Below are positions 1-9,000 of a DNA stretch of 23,426 nucleotides, piece by piece. The notes under the pieces were generated by a model, which saw nothing but the letters and a program-made list of their open reading frames with translations, made no database searches and was not told the DNA's origin. The stretch lies in the IMG/VR virus record IMGVR_UViG_3300018421_000218, positions 1-23,426 of that record; one strand, written 5' to 3'. Each line of letters opens with the position of its first letter. Within the stretch, counting starts at the first letter, position 1. The DNA is from a virus. Made by a program: the position numbers and the translations under genes.

Positions 1-90
1 AAAGATACTATAACATCTGGCGAACAGATCTCTGGCGTCGGTTATAAGGTTACTTCTAGTTACTTAAACGGAGAACTTAAGAGAGGATAA
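1..90 (+). CDS. C-terminal end of upstream gene, probably baseplate wedge gp6 (partial)
   Basis: Reading frame 1 is open from the window edge to TAA at 88-90 and encodes 29 residues ending NGELKRG. The fragment is too short to recognise by sequence. In T4-like phages gene 6 (baseplate wedge) lies directly before genes 7 and 8, and the next two genes here are gp7-like and gp8, so gp6 is the inference from gene order alone. One base separates its stop from the next ATG, and its last codons contain the ribosome binding site of the next gene, which suggests coupled translation. Confidence 0.6.
   Translation, partial: KDTITSGEQISGVGYKVTSSYLNGELKRG
81..87 (+). promoter_or_regulatory. Shine-Dalgarno site of the giant gp7-like gene
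   Basis: GAGAGGA lies 4 bases before the ATG at 92 and inside the last codons of the upstream gene. It is one of the few good ribosome binding sites in the window and supports the start at 92. No late-promoter motif precedes this gene within the visible sequence, so it is probably read through from upstream. Confidence 0.65.
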
Positions 91-91
91 A

Positions 92-3000
92 ATGATACAA
101 ACGGGCTTTGAGAAGAGGGTAAAGGTTCAACAAATAATCGATAGTCAACTACCAGAATTCATACTTTCAGAAAGTCCAAAAGCATTAGATTTTCTAAAAC
201 AATATTACATATCTCAGGAATATCAGGCTGGTCCATCAGACCTGTCTGAAAATCTTGATCAATATTTGAAGTTAGATAATCTAACTACTGAAGTAATTGT
301 TGGTGAGACTACTCTTTCTTCTGGTATTTCAGCATCTGCTGATACTGTTCAGGTAGCAACAACAAAAGGGTTCCCAGCAGAGTATGGTCTCTTCAAGATT
401 GATGATGAGATTATTACCTATACTGGTATCACCACAAACTCTTTTACTGGTTGTATTAGAGGATTTAGTGGTATTACCACTTATAGAACGGACCTAAACT
501 CCGAAGAACTGCAGTTTAATACCTCAACAGCAGCATCTCATGCTACTGGAAGTTCTGTACAAAACCTCAGTACACTTTTCCTCAAAGAGTTTTATAACAA
601 ACTGAAGTATTCATTTACTCCAGGTCTTGAGAATGTTGATTTTGTATCTAATCTTGATGTTAATAATTTCATAAAAGAAGCAAGAAGTCTCTACGAATCA
701 AAGGGAACTGAGGAATCATTTAAAATTCTTTTTAAAGTTCTATATGGTAAAGAAGCTACTGTACTTGATCTCGAAAATTATTTGGTAAAACCATCTTCTG
801 CTAATTACAGAAGAAGAGAACTCATCATTGCAGAAAGAATTTCTGGAGATCCAAACAATCTAGTTGGACAAACAATTACAAAATCTACTGATTCTGAGAC
901 TAAGGCATCAGTATCTGAAGTGGAAATTTTCACTAGATCTGGTATCAGCACTTATTATAAGATTGGTCTGTTTGTTGGATTTGATGATAGAGATTTAATC
1001 GAAGGTACATTTGAAGTACAACCACAAACAAAAGTTATCGATACAGTATCTGTAGGTTCTTCAGTTATTACTGTAGACTCTACAGTGGGGTTTGCCGCTA
1101 CTGGTAGCGTTATTTCGGGAAGAAATACCATAGAATACAAATCCAAGACTGTAAACCAGTTTTTAGGGTGCACAGGTATTGGTACAGAGATTACATCCAA
1201 AACTGACCTTAGAGGCACAGAACTATTTTTTGGATACGAAAATGGAGATACCAGTAAGAAAGTAGAAATTAGAATCACAGGAGTACTGTCAAAATTTGAA
1301 CCCATTGGAGATATTAAGTCTTCAGTAGAAGGGCAAAAGGTCTACACTAAGAATGTTGGAGAAAAAATACTAAATCCAGAAACAAATAAGAGTGATAAGC
1401 AAATATTTGCTAATAGTTGGATTTACAATACAAGTTCAAGATTCCAAGTAGAAAGTGTCAGTGGTTCAACTTTCCAATTGAAATCTGATCTTGATAAGTC
1501 AAGTTTAAAAGTAGGAGATACTGTAGACATTCTTCAGGGAGATCTTGAATCTGTCCTTCATAGCGGTGCCGTTGTATCCGATATTGATTCTACGAATAAG
1601 CAAGTAATTCTTGATAATCTGTCTGGATTTACTTACAATCCAACTGTACTATACACCATTAGAAGAAAATTAAATACCGGAACCAGTAGTGGATCTTCCA
1701 TTGTTTATGGCGACAATACCATAACCAGTGATGTTCAGAATTTGTATACTGATAGTGAAGGGTATGCTTACGTTGCTTCAAACTCCATTCCATCATATAC
1801 TATTACTGAGAACACTATCAAAGCGACTATATCATCGGCAAGTGGAAATGCTATTCAAGGATATGATACAACAACGGAGAAATATTCTATTCTATCTTTC
1901 TCTAAATCAGTTCCATTCATTACTGGTGATGAGGTTTACTACACTGCGTCTGGAACTAAGTTAGTTGGTCTTTCTGAAGGTTATTACTACGTCAAAGTAT
2001 TACCTTTAAGTAACCAGATTAAATTATATGCTTCAAGATCTTTAATTATAAGTGATACTCCTGTTGAGTTTACATCTAGCAGTTCTACTGGATCACATAC
2101 ATTTACTCTCTCATCACAAAAGAGTGGTCAGATTTATCCACAAAGTTTACTTAAAAAATTCCCATTAACGAAGAATATTCAAAATGGTAAAAAAACTCCA
2201 ACCATTCCTGGTTCAACTGGAATGTTGGTAAATGGAGTTGAAATTCTTAATTATAAATCTAATGATAAGATTTACTATGGTCCTCTAGAAAGTGTTCGTT
2301 TGTATAATGGTGGAGTTAATTATGATGTGATTTCTCCACCAGTGATGGAAATTTCTGCTCCTGGTGCTGGATATACAAGCGCTCTTGTAAGACCTGTAAT
2401 TAGTGGTGATGTAAATCGTATCATAGTTGACCCGCAAAATTTTGATTTGGTTAGTGTCCAATCAGTAACCATTTCTGGTGGTAATGGAACTGGCGCTATT
2501 TTAGAACCAGTCGTAGAGACAAGATATCGTCAAATTTCTTTCGATGCTCGTTTGACTGCTGGTGGTGGTGGAATTGATGTTAATAATGATACAATTACAT
2601 TTACCTCACAACATAAGTTGAGAGATGGTGATGCTGTTGTTTATAATAGAAATGGAAATAATGCTATTGGTATAGGAACTTTTGGTGGTAGCAATGCACA
2701 CCAGAATCTATCTTTAAACAGTGGATCTGTTTATTATGCACAGTTGGTTAATAGTACATCTATTAAACTCTACAACTCTTACGATAACTACGCTGCTGGA
2801 ATTAATACAATAGGATTTACAACTACATCACAGGGTATCCATAAGTTTAGACTTTATTCAGGTAAGAAAACACTTAAAGCTATTAAAGTTATTAATCCTG
2901 GTTCTGGATATACGAATAGAAAATTAAAAGTTAAATCTGAAAACATTTCTACTGTAGAAAATACGATTAACTTTAAAAACCATGGTTTTAAGGATGGAGA

Positions 3001-6000
3001 AGATGTTGTATATACATCTGATGGAACCGCTGTAACGGGTCTTTCAACTTCTGTTAGATACAAAGTAATCAAAGTATCTAATGATACCTTTAAACTGGCA
3101 AATGCTGGCGTTGGTGGTACGAATACTACAAACTACGATAAAAAGTTATCAGCAAATATTACTGGAGTAGGAACTGGGTTCCATAATTTTGCATATCCAG
3201 ATATCACTGTTACAGTTAATGCTGAGTATGATGGAATATCTGGAGTCATCACTGCAACACCAGTTGTTAGAGGTAGCATTGTAGATCTTTACCTTTATGA
3301 AACTGGTACTGGTTATGGTTCAACTGTACTAAACTTCCACAAAAAACCAGATGTAAATATTAAGAATGGAAAAAATGCTGAGATAAAACCACTGATTTCT
3401 AATGGTTCAATAGTTTCTGTTCAAGTAACAAACAGCGGAACCGAATACTATTCGGCACCAGATTTGACCGTTAATGGTGAAGGCATTGGTGCTGTATTAA
3501 GACCAGTAGTTAGTGGTGGTAAAATTACCAATGTTGTAATCATTAATCCTGGCGTAGGATACAATCAAAATACTACTACCATTACAGTTACCCCTGCAGG
3601 TAGAAATGCATCTGTTGACGTGTCTGTTAGAGCACTTACATTGAACAATCACCATAGGTTTGGTGATGAAATTCTTTTGGATAATGGTGGTAAGTTAGAG
3701 TATGGTCTTGTTGGGTATACAACAAGTATTGGCGACAATACTTATGGTGATGATGGTATAAGCCATTCTCCAATTATTGGATGGGCATATGATGGAAATC
3801 CAATTTATGGTGCATATGGATATACAGATCCATCAGATATTAACTCTGGAATTAAAGTTCTAAGTAGTGGATATGTAACATCAACTATTGATATTTCTGA
3901 TAGACCTTCTGGTTTCCCTGCAGGTTTCTTCACTGAAGACTATAAGTTTACATCATCTGGTGATCTTGATGAGCACAATGGAAGATATGAAAAAACACCA
4001 GAATTTCCAAATGGTGTATATGCATATCATGCAAGCATTACTAGCGATGGAAAGACTCCAACATTCCCATATTTCTTGGGAGACACTTATCGCTCAATTC
4101 CACAAACTCAAAGTTTAACTCAAGAATTTGACTTTAACAATTCCAGTTTGATTAGAAACACTTTCCCATACAAAGTCGCTGATGCATATGCAAACAATGA
4201 CTTTATTTCAGAACCATATGAGACTTTATCACAGTTTGCTGTCATTGATTCTATCACAAGAGGATCTGTTGATGGTGTAATAATTAATGAGTCTGGAACT
4301 GACTATAGAGTTGGAGATATAGCATCTTTTGATAGCACTGATACCAATGGTGGTGGTCTAGAAGCATATGTAAGTAGAGTAACTGGTAAGCAAATAGTAG
4401 ACATTAACACAACAATTCAGTCATATGATCCGACAGTTCTTGTTTGGGAAAATGCAAATGAAGTGTCTGTTCACGTATCACCATCACATACTTACTTAAA
4501 CAAAGATAGTATTTCTATCTCTGGTCTTTCAACGTTTGTTTCTGGTCTAAACAAACTTCATACCATTGGTGTTACTTCAGAAAGCACAAGGATTGTATCT
4601 GAGGTTGCAGCAAATTCTACAGTTGGATTTGTAACCGACATTTTTGTACTCAATATTCCACCAACTGTTGCTGCTGGTACGACTGTTGCTATTGGAACAG
4701 AGAGAATGTCTGTTCTAGGCACATATCCAGATAATAAAGTTATTAGAGTTGTAAGAGGAATTGCTGGATCTGCACATACTGCGTTTACTGATATATTTGT
4801 ATCAACCAACAAATTTACATTACCTGTAAAGGTTCCATATTTTGACTCTGCTATTGATGATAAAGTTTTCTTCAACTCAATTCAATCGGTTGGTATAGGA
4901 ACAACTATTGGCGGATCTTCATCGAAAAGTTACTTCATTGGTAGCAGATTTTATTCAATCTCAGTTCCATTCCAAAGTATTTACTTACCCAAACACCCAT
5001 TTAAAACTGGTCAACAGGTAACGTTTGAAAGATTTGCAGGAAGTCAGGGCTTTACAGTTTCAAATACTGATACTAGTGCAACCTACTCAATTCCACAAAG
5101 TGGAAACAGTGAGACATTATTTGTAATTAAGAAATCAGACGATTATATTGGTTTGTGTACACAGGTTGGTCTCACAACAAACACAAACGGTTTGTACTTT
5201 AGAAACATAACAACAAATGGTGATAGTAGTGACTACAGATACTCACTAACTACAAATAAAACCCAAGTAACTGCAAAAGCACAAAAAACAAAAGCAAGAA
5301 TCTCCGTATCCACAGATCATTCATTAATCAATGGTGATGTTATTAAACTGACTTTAGATTCTGAGCAATCGGTTGGTATTGGAACTTCAACATCGGTATT
5401 TGTTAAGTACAACTCATCTCATGATAGATTGCTGATTAATCCTATTGGATTTAATTCAACTTCCGTTAATGCATCAACCAATGAAATTACATTAAACGAT
5501 CATGGTTTGATTACTGGTGATAAGGTGTTCTACGATGCATCTGATCTTGTTGTATCTGGACTATCAACAGGATCTTACTATGTTTACAGAATTGATGATA
5601 ATAGAATTAATCTTACCAACACATATTATGATTCAATTTCATCTCCACCATCAGTTGTAAGTTTTGCATCTACTGGTGGATCTAGTCAAGAACTTTCCAG
5701 AATAAATCCACAACTCAAAACTGTAAGAAACAATAACTTAGTTTTTGACGTTTCGGACTCCTCTCTGGATGGATACAATCTAAAACTGTTCTATGACAAT
5801 AAATTTGAAAACGAACTTGTTTCGATAGGTTCTTCAACTACTTTCACTACTTCAGGTGTCGGAACTGTTGGTGTAACAACAGGAGCAACATTTACACTGA
5901 ATTATCATGAGGATTTACCATCTAAGATATACTACCAACTCGAAAAAGGTGGTTTTATAAGCACATCTGATATTACCGTCAAAAATTATTCAGAAATATT

Positions 6001-9000
6001 ATTTGTTGAGAGCAAATATAATGGAACTTACAGTATATCTGGAATAGGTTCAACAACGTTTGACATCTCACTGTCCGGAACACCAGAGTCACTATCATAT
6101 AACCAAGGATCAACTAAGGTTCTTAAGTATTCAACATCTTCACCAAGAGCACTTGGTGGTGTAGATTCTATGAGAATTACCTTTGGTGGTTCAAATTATA
6201 AGAAACTTCCAGCTTTTGTTAGTATTGCATCAACAATTGGAACTAATGCTGATATTATTCCAACTTCGTCTACAATTGGAAGAATTAATCAAATATCGAT
6301 TAAAGATCCAGGATTTGATTTCTCTGTAGATAAAACCTTAAATCCTGAAGTTTATATTTCACCAAATATTACGGTTGTTAATAGAAATGCTATTACTGAT
6401 ATTTCTATTACATCTGGTGGTTCTGGATATACCTCAGCACCAGATATAGTTATAGTAAATCCAGCAACTGGAACTGCATATGATTCTGGTCTTGTGATTG
6501 CAAATATTCAAGGAACAGCAATAACCTCTTTAGATATTATCGAATCTCCAAGAGGACTATCTGAAGTTAAGTCCAAAGTTTACACAGTAAACAACAGTAA
6601 TGGAATTGGTATTAATAGTTGCTTCTCTTCTCCTGCAGGAGTTGTTACTTGCATATTATCAACACCTATCGCTGGTTTTACAACTGCTACAGTACCGTTT
6701 GCAACTGGAGACTTTGTATTTGTTGAGGGAGTATCACTAGCATCAACGACTGGAACTGGATTCAACTCTGCAGATTATGCTTACAATTTCTTTAAAGTAA
6801 CAGCATACAGAAATACAAATCCAGCAGAACTGGAATTTGACATATCACCATATGCTACTAATGCTGGTGTTGCAAATACTGCATTAAATTCCTTTGCATT
6901 CTTAGTTAATAAAAATAACTATCCAGTATTTGATGCAATACAGACTCCACGTTCATTCTTAATAGGTGAAAAATTATTCATTAAGTCTGGAAGAACATAT
7001 AATGAGATCGATCTTGTTATCACAGACAACCTGAATGATTCAATAAAAGTATATGGTACATATACTTTGAGTCAGGATGAGGTTATTGTTGGTCAAGATT
7101 CTGGAACTGTTGCTACAATCAAGACAATTGAAGAAAATAGAGCTATATTCAAAGTAGACTATTCACTAGAAACTGATTATGGTTGGTCTGATAATGTTGG
7201 AAAACTTAGTGAGGATTATCAAGTAATACCCGATAATGACTATTATCAAAATCTTTCATACTCAGTTAAGAGTCCTATTCAATATGAAAAATGGGTAGAT
7301 CCTGTTAATAGACTTCTACATTCTACTGGTCTGAAAAACTTTGCTGATACTGGCATCACAACAGAAGGAAGAGTTTCTGTAGCAACAAGCGAATCTTCAA
7401 AAAGCACTGCACTTATTGATATTATCTCCGAGCGTAGAGTTGATACAATTAATTTCTTTGATTTTGGTATTGATATTGATGTTCTTTCTAATAAATCAAA
7501 GTTTGTAAAACTTCAGAATAAAAAACTATCTGATTATATTGAATGTAGAACTAACAGAGTTCTTACTATTGATAACTTCAATGATCAGTTCTCAAATGCG
7601 GACGATGCAAATACAACTCCATATAAGGACATTGATAGTTTCTTTTCTAATGATGGGTATAGCAGATACTTTGTACAGATTATAAACCCATTCAACAAAG
7701 ACAGACAGTTTACTGAAATTGTTGTATTAAACACTCCAAATGATAACACAATTGTTGCTGAAAAAACTTCAGGTTATAATACTGAGGATAAACTCGGAGA
7801 ATTAGAAACCGTTACGAATACTAATGGTACTGCAGCATTAAGGTTTATTCCAGATGATCCATATAATTCTGATTATGATATTAAATTTATTAAGACCAAT
7901 TTCAATACCACTTTAGCTGGTGTTGGAACACAATCTATTGGTTTTGTTGACTTGATTAGTATTAACACAACCGTTGGTGTTGGATCTACTTCCACAGTTT
8001 ATGAAAAATTAACATCAAAGGCAGAATCTGTGTTTGCTATTGTTGAACTCACAGATACTGTAACAAAGGACAAGACCGTCGTTGATATGTTTATCAATCA
8101 TGATGGAACTAACACATATAAGTCAGAGTTCTATTTTGATAACAACTTTATTGGATTGTCCAATAACTTTATTGGAACCTTTACCTCCAATATTGATTCT
8201 GGTGTTCTTTCACTAAAATTTGAAAATACTGAGGCAAATAGTGTTCTAGTTAGATCTTCTATTGTTGGTTTTGGAACTACAGCAACTGGTATTGGAACTC
8301 ACATTTTCAAAGCATCTGGTCAACCAGATGAATCTGTAAGAGAAGGTAGACTTGAAACAAATTATACTATTTTCTCTGGAACTGGAATTTCCACAATTTC
8401 ATCATATCAGAAATCGGATGTTACTACGGTTAAGACAACTGCTAAAGTTTCTTATGGAAATACATCAGCACTACATCAAGTAGCCTTTAATCATAACAAT
8501 ACCAATTCATTCTTGATTCAATATCCATATCTTTCAGTTCAATCCCCAACTGGTATTGGTACTTTTGGTTCAGAAATTTCAGGAGACAATTTGAATCTGA
8601 TATTCTACCCAGATTCAAATATCACGGATGATATCACTATTCAGACTTACAGTGAAATTATTCAGACTGAAAAAGATTTGGATAATATTCCCGCTAAACT
8701 TTCATACGGAACTATTAACCAAAGACTTATTACCGATCAGTTTAATTCTATTAATGGAACTAGAACAAATAAGCTCGATTTTGATTTGAAACATAATGGA
8801 ACTGCAATTTTCGAGAAGCAGTTTAATCCTGGAATTTCTACAGTAGTTAATCTCTCAACTGGTGTATTCACTATTAATGAACATTTCTTCAGCACAGGAG
8901 AAAAACTAACATATACTCCAAGATCTACATTTGTTGGGGGAGCATATACATCGATGGTAATGTCCGATACCAATGTTCTTCCATCAGAAGTATATGCTAT

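Noticed and set aside
43-50. TATAAGGT as a possible late promoter before the giant gene
   Set aside because: It breaks the AAATA core of the late element and is within the upstream coding sequence; the other late sites in the window keep ATAAATA.
2252-2259. TATAAATC inside the giant gene
   Set aside because: The last base differs and no start codon with a ribosome site or gene boundary follows nearby.
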